Source: Ustulina deusta | Taxonomy: Eukaryota; Ascomycota; Sordariomycetes; Xylariales; Xylariaceae | Length of the DNA stretch: 64,000 bases | Reading direction: 5' to 3' | Assembly: GCA_023159155.1 (NCBI GenBank) | Contig: JAJNNX010000001.1 | Coordinates: forward strand, 434,001-498,000 | Shown: in pieces, positions 36,879 through 50,800 of the stretch | Numbering within the stretch: position 1 is the first letter of the stretch | How the letters are laid out: every line of letters starts with the position of its first letter | The notes under the pieces: generated by a model | What the model saw: the letters and a program-made list of their open reading frames with translations, nothing else | What the model was told of the DNA's origin: nothing | Databases searched by the model: none | Translations under genes and position numbers: made by a program

Positions 36879-37057
36879 TGTCATGCCTGGCATACTGGGA
36901 CCGGTCCACACTCACTATATATACATACCATGTCTGCACCCACTTCAATAGAGAATCTTCCTCCTATAAGCTTTAGTCTTATAAGCCAACCTTACCAAAT
37001 ATATAACTTATCTTTTTATATATTATATCTGACCTTGTGAACTTTTTATTTATAATA
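36879..37057. repeat. 5' LTR of R4
   Basis: 179 bp, same length as the 3' copy. The two differ at roughly two dozen positions, all transitions and in both directions, so both copies were mutated independently. Confidence 0.9.
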
Positions 37058-38592
37058 ATTCTAAAGCTTTTTTTTAAGGTTACTTATAATATATTTATAT
37101 AATAGCCCCTAAAAAACCCGGACTATTAACTAGATTAATACCTTTTAAAAAAGATAAATTAGCTATAGATAGCTAACAAAGCTATACTAATTTTTTTCTA
37201 AATAAGAGTTAAAAATTAAAGCTTAGTAATAGTTTAATATTTAGTTACTAAAATAATAATAATACTTTACAACTTAAAAGTGCTAACTAATTTTTATTAT
37301 AACAAAATATTTAGCTTAAAGCAAAACTTAAAAAAATAAATAAATAGCTAAAAAAATAAAAATAACTTATTTCTGGATCGAAGGGATTTTAACTTATAAG
37401 CGTACATAAATTAATATTAAAACAGAAACCCAGAAAATATAAGTATTAAAAAAAAGCTAGGGATCTAGAAAACTTTAAATTTTTTAAATTTTTAAATTTT
37501 TTTTATACTTTCTACTTAGAACGTAGAAGTTAGTACTAAAAATAATATAACTTTTCTAATTCTAGCTTATTACTTATTTCTTTATTTTTTTTATTATTAT
37601 TTAATAAATTAGATCTAAGTAGTTCTAACTATTAATTACTTTATTATTATAAACGTTATAATAATAATAAAAAATTAAATGTTAATTTTAATTATTTTTT
37701 AAAATTTAAATATTTTTTGTTTACTATATAGTTTATTTATAATTAGTGGGTTAAATAGATTAAAAAACTAAAATCTATATTTAAAAATTTATAAAAAAAG
37801 TTCTAACAAGTTTAGACTTAAATTATTTATATAGTTAGCAAAATGGACTAGGATTGCAAAAACTAGTATTAAGTCCTTTTTAAAAAAAAAGCGTGCTAGG
37901 ATTACTTTTTTTATAAATCTGATTAGAAAACTTTTGTTAACTGGACTAAAACTTTGATTTGCTAATTAATTTTTTTTGTTGCAAGTATTAGCTAGTAGTT
38001 AGAAAAAGCTTAATAATAGGCTAATTAAGACCTTAGAATATTTGATTAATATTTATTCTAGATCGAAATTTAAAAAAAATAACAAAATAATAATAAAAAA
38101 ACTATATTATATTACTAAAAACTAACTGATCTGCTTTAACAAAAGATTATAAATTTTAATAATTTATTACCTTAAAAGAGATTAGTAATAGTAAATATAG
38201 TATAGTGTTGTTAAGAACTAATAACTTTTGTTTTTAGAGCTATAAAGCTTTAATAAAGATTTTTATATTTAAATATTAACCGAACTAATATTAATAAACC
38301 CTAGGATTAGTAATAATACTAAAGCCCTCCTAAATAGAAATACTTTAATAATAAGGATTATTTTTGCTAAAGCTAAAAGTACTATAATATAGTTCGGAGC
38401 TAAAATAGTTGTTAGTATTATAACTAGCCAAAGCAACCTTATCTAAATTAGTGACTTTTTAATAATTATATACTTAGGAGGTTATTACTTTTTAAATACT
38501 TTAGCTAATATACCCCTAATGCACCTTAGAGATAGTTATAAAATAACCCTAATAACTGCCCGAGGCAAAGTAGTAATACTTAGGATTTTTTT

Positions 38593-38634
38593 TGTTTTAA
38601 TTATAAAAAGATAGGTTATATTAGTTATAACTAT
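38593..38634 (+). pseudogene. R4 gag zinc knuckle remnant (CCHC)
   Basis: The codons read C-x2-Y-x4-Y-x4-Y. Positions 2-4 of a CX2CX4HX4C knuckle are now TAT, one G-to-A or C-to-T step from TGT or CAT. Spacing is exact. The knuckle would have bound element RNA in the Gag particle. Confidence 0.6.
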
Positions 38635-39399
38635 AAAGAACCCAACTGGCAATACTTACTAAAGAATTAAAAACGTTGGATTTAAGAGATTTAGTTAGAT
38701 TAAAAACAAAAAAACTCTAATATGTTCTACTATTTATAGGAAAATAACTATTATTTGGACTAAGATTATTTATATGATTTTTTAGTATATTTTAATAAAT
38801 ATTTAAGTAATAATTAAGGAAACAGAAAGTAGTTTCAGTTTTAGCTATAGAGCTTGGGCCGAAACTATAGTTTTTTATACCTGTTTTATATTGATTTTAT
38901 ATTCTATATAATATTTATTTTATTAGTTTAAAGAAACCCCTATTAAAAATATTTATTAATTTAGATTTTTGTACTAAATATGATTATATTAGTTATATTT
39001 TTGCTTTATATAACAAACTAGAAAAAGCTTTATTTTGTACTTATATTTTATAATATGCTGCTAGAGGTAGATTTTTTAGTTATAGCGCTTATTAGGTTAT
39101 TTGTAAACTTACTAATAGCTATGGGGTGACCTAAAAATTTCGGCATGCTTGTGTTGCTATTAACCGAAATAATTGGTTAGAAGGAAGTTTAGTACTTTTT
39201 CACAAACTATACTAAAAAACTAAAAAATTATACTTGATTTAAGTTTGAATTGCTAGTTTTATAGCTTAAAGCTTAAGCACTTTGAGTTAGTTATAGCTTA
39301 TTAATTTGTTAGGGCTTATAAAAATAAGAAATATTGCTAAGCTATTATATATTTTTTTAAACCTTTCTAGTTAGAAGAATTAGAAACTAAAAGAAATTG

Positions 39400-42300
39400 C
39401 ACCGGTTTTGAGGGTGTTCTGCCAGAATTTTACAACCTAGCTGATTTTTTTAATACTAACAAAGCTAATATCCTTTTATACTCCAAACAAGAAAACTTAG
39501 CGATTAATCTATAAAATAATACTATAGTACTTTATTATTCTATTTATCTATTAGCCTAAAACAAACTTAAAAAACTTTAAAAATAGCTTGTAGAAATAAT
39601 AACTAATAAAAAAATATAGAAATCTAAAAGTTTAGCTAGAGCTCTTATTCTGTTTATTTTTAAAAAAAATAGAGGTTTAAAACTATATATAGACTATAGA
39701 AAACTTAACTGTATTACATAAAAGAATTGCTATACTTTTTCCTTTATTTCAGAATTAATAAATAGACTTATATATATTAAAATATTTACTAAAATTAATT
39801 TTAAAAACGCCTATTATTATATCTGAATCAAAAAAAGAAATAAATAGAAAATAGCTTTTTATATATGTTATAGCTATTACAAATTTCTAGTTATACTTAT
39901 AGGTTTATATAATACCTTTGCCACTTTTTAGAACTATATATATAAAGCACTTAATAATATTTTAGATATATTCTATATTATATATTTGGATAATATTTTT
40001 ATATTTTTTATAAATAAAGAATTCTATATAAAATACGTCCGGAAAATTATTAAAAGATTTTAAAATGCTAAGCTATATACTAAGCTTTTAAAATATTAAT
40101 TCTATTAAAAGAAACTTGAATTTTTTAAATATATTATATCTAGTTAAAGCATTAAAATAGACCTTAGTTATATTAATATAATTAAATAATAGCTATTTTT
40201 TAGTTCTTATTATAAGCTATAATAGTTTTTGGGGTTTTATAACTTTTACTAGCGTTTTATTAAAGGGTATTTTTAGGTTGCTGCTCCTTTAACTTAGTAT
40301 TTAAAAAAAGGCATAACTGGGATAAAAAAAGGTTAAATCTTTTTAGACCGTTCTATAGTAAAAGCTTTTAAAAAGCTCTAGGACTTATTTAGAAAAGCTA
40401 TTTTTTATATATATTTCGACCCTAAGAAACAAATATTAGTAAAAACTAATTTTTTTAAAGTAGCGCTAGCAAGGAACTTTTCCTAAAAAAATAATTAAAA
40501 TAAATAGCGTTCTGTTACATTCTATTCTTGCAAGTTTACTAATATAGAATTAAACTATAGGACCTTAGATCAAAAAATATTTGCAATTATAAAATATTTT
40601 AAATATTAGTAATATTATTTTTAAAAAAACAAATTACTAATTAAAGTATTAACTAACTATAATAATTTTTAGATATTTATAAAAACTTTAAAACTAAATA
40701 AAAAGCAAGCTTGTTAATATATATATTTAGCTTCTTTTGATTTTATTATTAAGTATAGGTAAAGCAAACAAAACAGGGCTGATTTTCTATTGTGCTAACC
40801 TAATTATATAAGTAATTCGCCCCAAAATACCAATTTTTTTTTAATACTAGAAAGAAAGATTGTAGTAGTATAGACCAAAATTTCTAATAAGTACTTAAGG
40901 GTACTAGTGGGCGAAGTGTGTGCTGCCCAACCTCCCAAAAAAAGGACTATTTTTATATAAGCAGTTATATATATATAGGCATAAATAGCTACAAGTAATA
41001 AGAACTTTTAGAATCTGGATATATTATAAAGTTTATAAGATATAATCTAAAATATTTAATAAAAAGACCTTAAATATAAATTAATCAAAAAGCATATTAA
41101 TACTAAAAAGCCTATAGATCTTTAATAAACAATTAAAAGATTTTTTTTATACTATAAAAATAAAGTTTATATTTTTTCTAAAAAATCTGTTTATTTTTAG
41201 CTTATTAAATTATATTACAATAACTTATTAATAAGGCATTTTAGATAAAAACGCATGCTTAAACTATTATAGCACAAGTTTTTCTAGCTAAAAATAAAAG
41301 CAGATATTAATAACTATATAAGTAGTTGTACAATATGCCTTAGATTAAAAGCAAAATATTACTAAAAATATAGCAAACTTAATGCTTTACCTATACTTTT
41401 AGCTCCTATATAAAAACTATCTATAAACTTTATAATTAGACTACTTTTAACTTTTTATAAAAACTACTAAATTAATTATATTTTAGTAATTATTAATAGA
41501 TTTATTAAATTAATACATTTATTTCTTGTTAATACTAAAATAATTTTAATATAGCTTGCTACTTTATTTTATTAGAAAATTAAATATATTTATAGAAGTT
41601 CTATAAGTATTGTATTAGATTATAGCTTCTTTTTTCCTAGTTATTTTTGGTTAGACCTATACTATTACTCTAAGATTAAAAAAAAATATTTGGTTGCGTT
41701 TTACCCTAGAACCAATAGGCAAACAGAACATATAAATTAGATAATCAAAAACTACTTCAAATGCTTTATTAATAGCAAACAAACTAATTAGCTATAACTA
41801 TTCTTTTAAGCATATTTTACAATCAACTCAGCTATTAATAGTATAATTAGTAAGTTACTTTTTAAAGCCCTATATAGCTATATACCAGAGTTTAGACTAT
41901 TTATTAAGGATAACTTTACTTTAAAAAGGGTGCTAGTAGTATAGGAACAATTGCAAAAACTATAAACTATTAGGAATAACTTAAAAAATTAGTAGCAAAT
42001 TGCAGTTAAAAAGTATTAAAAATACTATAATATTAAACATAAACTTATAACTTATAAAATTAGAAATATAGTAGTATTATTTATAAAGAACTTAAGTTTT
42101 AAATATTTTAAACTTGCATCTAAGTTTATTAGCCTATTCTAGATCCTTAGCTATATTAGATTGCAGGTGTATCGCTTTATATTTCTAGTATAATATGCCT
42201 GCTTTTATAATATTTTTTTTATTTAACTATTTAAACTTTGGAAAACTGATACTACATATAATTTATTTATACTAGACCTTATAAATAACTTAAATAAGTA

Positions 42301-42450
42301 AGAAGTTAAAGATATAATAATAAAATAGATATATAACTATAAGTTATACTATAAAATTAAATAGAAAGGCTGGCTAACTAAATATAACTAATAGGTATTA
42401 ACTACTAATATTATAGCACCTAAAGCAATATGAACTTTTAAATAACAGCA
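39400..42450 (+). pseudogene. R4 pol remnant: RT, RNase H, integrase, chromodomain
   Basis: Reading through stops, the plus strand gives LPEFYNLADFFNTNKANIL at about 39420. The RT core follows at 39660-40010: YIDYRKLN, SELINRL, FTKINFKNAYYYI, GLYNTFATF, and IIYLDNIFIFF in place of YLDDILIFS. RNase H lies at 40380-40800 (FDPKKQILVKTNFFKVA, TNIELNYRTLDQK, YLASFDFIIKYR). An integrase HHCC region begins near 41170 and its core follows, with FYPRTNRQTEHIN at about 41698. The chromodomain is at 42302-42450 (EVKDIII-IYNYKLYYKIK-KGW). The second catalytic Asp of YLDD is now Asn (GAT to AAT), itself a RIP-type change. The polyprotein is inactive. Confidence 0.88.
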
Positions 42451-43895
42451 AAGTTACTAAAAAAAAAGAACTTCTAACCTAATAATTTACGCCTAAACCA
42501 GTTATAAAAAAAGATTAATTAATTTTATTTTTACTTAAAGGTATTCTGCCCTATTACTTAAGGACTTACTACTTTTACAATTATATTGGCTTAAAACTCT
42601 AGCAAATTAATAAAAACAAACCTATAAACACTTATATAGTTAGAATTAAACTAACTACTTTAAATATTTGATCTGCGCTTTACTATTGAGCTATATACGA
42701 ACTACCTTTAAAATTAGATTTTATTAAAATAGGTAATATTTATATTAGCTATATTGGCTAATCTAGTAGTCCAAATAATTTGATTAGTAGCGCTTATTAC
42801 TGCTTTTTATATTTTTGATATAAAATAACAAATAGCTAATATTTATAATATATAATTATAATCTTTAAATTAAAAGCATAAAACATTTTTATAGAAATAT
42901 ACTTAGTATTAAGCTAGTATTTAATTATATTAAATAACCTTACGAACTAAAAATAAATAAAAATATTTATAGCGTTAAAGGGGATATATGCTACTACTTA
43001 GAACTATATGTTTTTTTGCTGTATTATTATTTAGGTATATGTAGTATAAACATCCTAAACCTATATAAATAACTAATAAATATACTATAAAATAAAAATA
43101 AAACTATTTATTTTCGAATTGCTTAAAGTACTAATAATTCTAAACTAGAAGCAATAAGTTGCTATAAAGCAGTAGAATACTTTTAGCAAATAAAATTAAA
43201 TGGTAGCAAATTGCTAATAAAACTTTAGGAGCGCCTGCTAAGCACCCAAACCTATTTTATTTATAATTTTATAGCTATTTTTGTTCAATTTAAAGTTAAA
43301 AAACTAGCGGGACCAGTTTAGCAATTTATTTATACAAACTATATTAAAAAATATTAAACCTAGGACCTAATTATATAATATATTTAAGTTAGCAGAAATA
43401 CTAATATAAAATAGATATAATTATATTTATTAGCTTATATATTTTTTTGCCTTTTTAGTATTTATTACAAAAAGAAGCCCTTATTTTTTCTATTATATAA
43501 ACAACCTAGATAGGCCGGCTAAGATTGGGCTAAGCCCCGTTATAAATACTACTAAAACAACATTAGTACGCGTATGCTCTATGGACTAGATCTTTAGTAG
43601 CCCTACGTCTATATACCTTGTTCTTAGCGCACATATTTTATTTATATATATAACGCTTATAGTTATAGCAGTTATAGCTATTAATCACTTTTTAATAAGC
43701 TTTATACTAAAAGCAACAGTTATAACAAATAATAAAAGGCTTATTATTTAAAAAAAAGGTAATAGAGTTAGCGTTAAATATAATAATGCTAGCGTAAAAA
43801 AAAAAAAAAAAAAAGTAAAAAAAGTGCAGAAAAAGTAAAAAACGATAGCGGCGAAGTAAAAGAGTAGCTAAAACTAACTGAAATAATAGCGGCAG

Positions 43896-43940
<45 letters not shown>

Positions 43941-44352
43941 AGGCTAAAGTATTTATATAAAACCAGATTAGCTTTATAAATAATTTATGTATAGCCCACG
44001 CTTAAATTACTAGTATTAAAATTTATTATATATTTAAGTATATAATATATATATATATATTATATTATATATATACTAAAACTTCTAATTAATAATATTA
44101 TATAAGTATTAAAGTACTTATATTAATAATAACAATAATACTATATATTACTAATATAACAGAAATACTTATATACTTATACTTACAAACATTTAATTAA
44201 TTGTACTGCACCAATCGCATACATATTACCCCAATTCTGCACAAACCCTATACCTAAATTACCCCCTATCTATACATATATATACTACCTACCTATACTA
44301 TGCACCTTGCATCTTGCACACTTATATATATTAGGTTAAGGATAACCTAACT
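42451..44352 (+). other. R4 region between chromodomain and 3' LTR, unexplained
   Basis: About 1.9 kb separates the chromodomain from the polypurine tract, longer than chromoviruses usually leave. One plus-strand frame from about 42830 to 43740 reads with varied residues (for example LYKQPR, WAKPRYKYY), and nearly all its stops are TAA/TAG. However, stop density is not clearly below chance at this composition. It could be an extra ORF, a long 3' untranslated region or an undetected insertion. Confidence 0.3.
43898..43935 (+). repeat. A38 homopolymer
   Basis: An uninterrupted A-run in the 3' part of R4. A second A-run of about 19 lies at 43799-43817. Confidence 0.9.
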
Positions 44353-44369
44353 AAGGAAGGAAAGATAGT

Positions 44370-44548
44370 TGTTATGCCTAGCATACTAGGACCGGTCCAC
44401 ACTTACTATATATATATACCATGTCCGCACCCACTTCGATAGAAAATCTTCCTCCTATAAGCTTTAGTTTTGTAAGCCAACCTTACCGAATATACAACTT
44501 ATCCCTCCATATATTATACCTGACCTTGTAAACTTCCCATTCATAACA
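44370..44548. repeat. 3' LTR of R4
   Basis: 179 bp, begins tgttatgcc and ends cataaca, followed by the taagg duplication. It is less mutated than the 5' LTR in its last 60 bp. Confidence 0.9.
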
Positions 44549-46495
44549 TAAGGCCTTTTATAACAAAAGTAGCAAGCTTGTTTATTACTAACTAAAAGCT
44601 TACTAAAATATATAAACTATATAATTGAACTATAGTAAACTTTAGATTAACTATTTATATATTTAATTAAATATATTGCTTTATATATTTAAAAAATACT
44701 AACTTAAATAATATAGTACTAGTAAAAAATAGTATAATTTATATATATAGCTATAGCAAGATTAATATTAAAGTTTAAGGTTTAAAAGGTATAGTTATAT
44801 ATTAGTTATATAATATTGTTTTTTGCTTAAATATAGCTACTAACCTAGTTTTTCTGCAAATTTTAAACCAAACAAATATATATTAAAATAATAAACCTTA
44901 GTCTGATCTTTTAAAATATTAATAAAAAAAGCTTTTATGTTTTTTAACCTAAATATATAGCTAATATATTATAAAATATTTCCTAAAACATTTAATTAAA
45001 TAAATATTTTATATATAAAAGAACTTATTAAACTTTTATATAAAATATTTTAAATCTTGAGCTAGCTTTTATAAGTAGTACTAATGTTTGAAATATATAA
45101 GCTTTAAACTTTTAAAATAGTTGCTTAATTATATAAAAAAAGTAGCAATTATTTTATATTTTAATAATAAGATCTAAACTATAGATTATATAATATATAA
45201 TAAATCTAAAGCTTATTATAGAATAATATAAAATATTTGTTTAAAAGTTATAAAAATTAGTACTTAATTAATTATTAATTTTTATAAATTTAATACTTTT
45301 AATAAAAATAAATATTTATAGTATATTATATTAGTTATTAATTAATATTTAAGTTATATTTAGGACTATTATATTAATAATAAATATACTAATATTATTT
45401 AGAAAATTTTTAAATATTATAATAATAAAATAAAAGTTATAAAATATAATAATAAAATTGCTAATAATAATTAAAAAATTATATGTTTAGTAATAGCTAT
45501 AAAACAAATTTATAAAATAAATTTTAAAATTTTACTACTATATATTTAAAATTTTAATAAAACAACTAAAAAAATAAAAAATATTATTAAATATTAAACA
45601 AACTTAATATATAATAGTTATAAGTTTTTTTTTTTTTTTAGCTTAAAATAGTTTAAATAGTAATATATTTATATAACTAGACATTTAAATAAATTAATTG
45701 CTAGCAAGCTTTATATAAAAAATTCTATTTATATTTTGATTATTTATAAAGGTTTATTAGCTATAATTAAATATTTTATATATTTTATTTAAAAATATTT
45801 AAATATATAATATTTATTATAACTACTAAAGCTAAGCTTAAAAAATAAAAGTATAAAAAGTTTGACTTTAACGCTTAGATAAGCTATTTAATAAGTTATT
45901 AGTTTACTAATACTTATTATATTTAGTTTTTTTAAAAAAACAAGATTATAGTAATAAAAAATATAATTTTTAATAAAAATAAAATCAAAAATATATAAAA
46001 TATTAATAAATAATATTAATTATTAAAATATTTTTAATTTAAAAAAAAACATAGCTAATAAACAAAAAAATAATAAGTTTGCTAGTTAATTTTTAGAAAG
46101 CAATATTAAAAATGCTAATAAATCTAAATCTAAAAAAATTTTAACAAAAATAAACTTATAAAAAAAAAACAAAAGCTCTTTATTAGAACTTTTATTTTTA
46201 TATTAATTTATAGTTTGTTTTTAGATTATTAATATTATTATAGAATCTAAAAGCTGCTTTGTTATATTTAGTCATACTATAAGCTAAATTACTAAATTTA
46301 AGCTTAAACAAAAAGCTATTTAATAATTAATATTAAGTTTTTATTAAGTTAATTTTTAATATTCTAATTATAGCTTACTAAGCAACCAGCTTTAATACGG
46401 CTAGATTATAAAAAATAATAATTATTAATAGTAAATTAATAACTAAAAATAAAAAAGCTAAGCTATTAAAAAGTTTTTTAAAAATTTATTATAAT

Positions 46496-46735
46496 TAATT
46501 ATAGCTACTAAATCTTATTAAAAGTTTTATTAATAAAAAAAAAGCGTTTAAAAAAGCTTATTATTTATTATATATTTAATTATAGCTATTAAATTTTATT
46601 AAAAGTTTTATTAATAAAAAAAAAAAAGCTTTTAAAAAAGCTTATTAGTTATTACGCAATTAATTATAGCTAATAAATCTTATTAAAAGTTTTATTAATA
46701 AAAAAAAAAGCTTTTAAGCTAAATATTAGTTATTT
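46496..46735. repeat. 83-bp tandem repeat, about three copies
   Basis: Copies starting at about 46496, 46579 and 46662 each run aattatagcta ... aaatcttattaaaagtttta ... aaaagcttt. The period is 83 bp with only transition-type and A-run-length differences. It lies in the interior of R3. Confidence 0.8.
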
Positions 46736-46994
46736 AAAAGTTTAATTATAAAATTTTTTAAACTAAAAAAAAATTTTATATTAATAAGATTTATTATAAT
46801 TATTAAAATAATATAAAGATTTTATAAACTATTTATTAAAAGATTATTTTAAATAAATAGAACTTATTTATTTATAAAGCTATAAAAAAATAAATATTTA
46901 AAAAAAAGTACTTAAAAGTTTTTTATAAAAAAAAATTATTTTGGATTATATATAGGTTTATATTTATAAGTTTAATAAATATAAGTATTATAAA

Positions 46995-47244
46995 TGTTGG
47001 GTGGCTAGGGGGTACAATATTGTACGTAACAAAAAAGTAAAATAAATAACTATATATATTGATCTATTTTTTTAACTATCTGTACGAAAGTAATATTTTC
47101 GTACGGAAAATTTTTATATAGTAAGAGAATTCTGCATATATATACCGCTTATATAATTGGACCAATAGCTAATTGCTAATGTTGTATAAATAGTTTTATA
47201 TATAGTTAGCAATAGCTTTGTATGTAGTTAATACTATTATAACA
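46995..47244. repeat. Left LTR of R5
   Basis: 250 bp, starts tgttgggtggctaggg. It contains a nearly perfect hairpin, gtacgaaag (47082-47090) and ttttcgtac (47096-47104). Confidence 0.85.
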
Positions 47245-47695
47245 CTAGCTTTTTTCTTTTTTAACTGCAGTATACTTTTATACAACTGCCTAAAAAAAAT
47301 AAAAAATTTTAAACGCAAAGAAAATATAAACTATAGCGTATAGCTAATCTGTAACTAATAAAATTGTTTAATAGCATATTAAATTGCTATTTTTTTAAAA
47401 AGCTTTTTGTAGTTTGCTTATTATATATAACTACCTTTTATATATAACTACTTTCCGTACGTAACTGCTTTTTGTGCGCTATTTAAAAGTGCTTAAGATT
47501 AAATAAAGCGTAACATTTGTAGCTGTTGTATATAAAACGGGCCGCTTTTGTATTGCTTTTCCTTTTTTTTTCTTTTTTTTTTTTTTAAGCGCACACATAC
47601 ACATACATATATATACATACGCACACATATACATTATACATATACTTTAGCTATTATTCTAAAGTTATATTAACCTAAAAATAATAGTTATTACG

Positions 47696-47800
47696 TAATA
47701 GTAATAGCAATAATAATAGTAGTAGTAGTAGTAATAGCATTAATAGCAGTAGTAGTACTACTATTACTACTACTACTACTACTATTACTATTATATATAA
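47696..47800. repeat. (AGT)n / (ACT)n triplet palindrome
   Basis: A run of agt/aat triplets is followed immediately by act/att triplets, so the tract can fold back on itself. Related agt triplet runs occur at about 47845-47875 and 56390-56460. Confidence 0.8.
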
Positions 47801-50800
47801 AGCTTTTTTGCTGTTTTAAGTATTATATTAATAGTAATCTAAGTAGTACTATTAGTAGTAGTAGTAATAGTAGCATATTTGCTGCTACTTTTGCTTGCTT
47901 ACGTTTAGCGCTGCTTGTTTTAAGTAATATTTTATAGTTTTAAAAATTTGTTTATACAAAAAATAATAACTATATAAAAATATATAGCCTTTTTATAGAG
48001 AGTTAGGCCTGCTAAACTTTTATATAAACTTTTTATATAAATATATATATATTTCTAGTTTTTATTTTTATATAAATAATTTTTAGTATATTTAATAATT
48101 AATATATTTTATTATATAATAAAATAAAAAAAGTATTATTATTACTATTTTATTTATTAATATTATATTTTAAGTATTATTATTAAACATTTTTATAAAC
48201 GTTTAAACTAAGTTTATTTAGTAAAAAGGCTATTTTTGGGCTATTTTAGTTTAAAATTAAAAAGTAGTATCCCTGCTCTATACGGATAGTCTACGTAGCA
48301 GCTATTACTACTATACTAGAGCGCTATTTTTAGTATATTGTTAGGTCCCTAGTTTTTAAAGGGATATATGTAGCGTTTATATCTAGCGCTTATATAAAAC
48401 GTAATGTTCTAACCGCAGTTAAAAAAAAAAAAAAAAAAAAGTTTTGTTTAAAAAAAGGAAAAATAGTTATATATTAGCTTTTCGGAATATAAATAAATTT
48501 TTGTTATTTTTTTTATATTTTTTTATTTTTTTAATACTTATATATAATATTTACTTTTTTATATATAGCCTAGTTATTAGCTATTTTTTATTATACAAAT
48601 ATATTTTTTATAATTTTTTAATAAATATTTTAATTTATATAAACAGCTTATTAATAAAAACTAAAATTTTTAATACTTAGTTTAAAGTATGCTTAATAAA
48701 TATATTTGCTGGATTATTTTTATTATTAATTTATTATATTTTAAAAGTTTTTTTTTTTTTATATAATTTTTAAAAAAATATAATATTAATTATTAGTTTT
48801 TTTTTTTTTTTTTTTTTCTAGCTTAACTAAGCAATCGTATAATAATTTTAAGTTTAAATATAAAATAATAAGTATTAAAAATAAGTTAAGTATTTTTATA
48901 ACTTTTTAAAAAGTTATATAAAAAGTAATAATATTATTAAAACTGCTTACTATGCTATATAATTTGCTAGCTAAAACACTTTATATAATTTGTTTATATT
49001 TGTTTAAATTCTAATATATAATATTTTTTTTAATTTTAAAGTTTAAGTTTATTATATTTTTTATATAAATTTTAACTATTAATATAATAATAAAGCTAAA
49101 CTAAAAAATTATATTTATATTATTTATAAATAAGCTATTTATAAAAATAAATAGTTTTATATAATAAAAGTTAAATAAAATAAATATAAATTTTTAAGTT
49201 AGGTTATTTTTTTGCTATTTAATCTATTTATTTAATATTTTAATATTATATAATTATAGCTTAGTTATTTAAGCTATAATAGTAAAATTATATATAGCTT
49301 TTAATTAATATATATTACTAATATATACTTTTTAAGCTTATTAAAAAATATAAACTTAAGCAAACTTTTTTATATAAAAGTTAATTTTAGCTAAATTTTT
49401 AGTTTAGTTTTTTTAAATTATTATAATATTATATTTATATAAAAAAAAAATTTTATTATTAAACTTAATTAAGTAGTTAAAAAATAAAGTTTTTTTTAGT
49501 TTTATATAAAGTTTTGCTTGCTAAAATTTTTTTTTTTATATACTAAAAAGTTCAAAGTTATAAAACTTAAAATATTATTTATTTATATTTTAGTTATTTT
49601 CAAAATATCCGGGCTATTATATATAAATAATAAATATAAATTATATATAAATATTTATATTTTAAATTTTTTTTAGTAGTATTAATAATAAGTTTTAAAC
49701 TAGTATAGCTTAAATTTAGCTAAGCTATATAAAAATTATACGATCTATAAAATAATTTTTAAAAAATATTTATTTTTTAGCTTTAAAAATAAATAGATAT
49801 AAATATTATATAATAGCTTATTTTTTAACTAAACATAAATTTAAGTAATATTTTTAAGTTTGTACAATATTTTAAAATTATATATAAAAATAAGTCCAAA
49901 AGCTAAAATTAGCTGTTAGCTTATTTGTTAAATTATTAGTAATTAAGTTAAAACTATACTTTTTTTAGCATTATTATACTTTTATATAATTAGTTTTAAT
50001 TTTTTGTATAGCTTGGTATTTTTATTTTTTATTTTTTATATAAAACAAGATTTAAAAATATGTTTTTTTTTATATATGTTTAGGTTGTACGTAATAAATT
50101 TAAAAATATTTCGTACAACAAGTTTGTTAATTTTTATTATATTTAACTTTTTAAATAGTTTTTTAAAAGTTATAATAATCCTATTTATATAAAGTTTAGT
50201 TGCTAGCTTAAAAGTTTAATATTTTTTTATAATTAAAAAAATCTATAATATTTAGGTGTTATATAATAAGTATATAATAAGTTCTTTTTTTAGCTAGCTA
50301 TGTTTTTTTATATTATTATTAGTTATACTAGTTATATATTATTATTTTTTATATTTTTAGTTTAGGTATTTTTTATATAATAATATAGTTTAACTTATAT
50401 ATAGTAGAAATATATTAGCTTGTTTATTAAAATAATAATTATATTTAATTTTTTAATTGCTTCGATTTTATATAGGCTTTTTTATTTTTTTTTCTTTTTT
50501 TATATTAAAACTTTGCTATAAAAAAAAAATATAAATATATTATATAAAAATAGTTTACTTTATTTTTTAATCGCATAGTTAATTTTAATTTTTATATAGT
50601 TTTTATGTAGCATTTTTATTATATTTTAAATAACTATTGCCTTTTGTACAAAAGCTAAAAAAAGAAAAAAAAATTTATTAATACGTAGGTATGCTCTAAA
50701 AACAAAAAAAATTAATATAAAGCTGTTTAATCCAGCTATATTATTTAATGTTTTAACTGCTATTTATAAAATTAATTTATTATTTATTTATACATTAATT

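Larger units (their letters stand above)
36879..44548 (+). mobile_element. R4: Ty3/gypsy chromovirus, RIP-mutated, inserted in R3
   Basis: The LTRs are 36879-37057 and 44370-44548 (both 179 bp, TG...CA, the left end mutated to TA), with identical 5-bp duplications taagg at 36874-36878 and 44549-44553. Total length is 7670 bp. A polypurine tract (aaggaaggaaaga, 44353-44365) precedes the 3' LTR, which with the domain order sets plus orientation. The plus strand carries, in order, a gag zinc knuckle, the pol linker, reverse transcriptase, RNase H, integrase and a C-terminal chromodomain, all full of TAA/TAG/TGA codons. The chromodomain places it among chromoviruses, which are thought to target H3K9-methylated heterochromatin. 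It cannot encode functional proteins. Confidence 0.9.

Noticed and set aside
47696..47800. CRISPR-like array
   Set aside because: The periodicity is a triplet microsatellite without spacers, in a eukaryotic retroelement.
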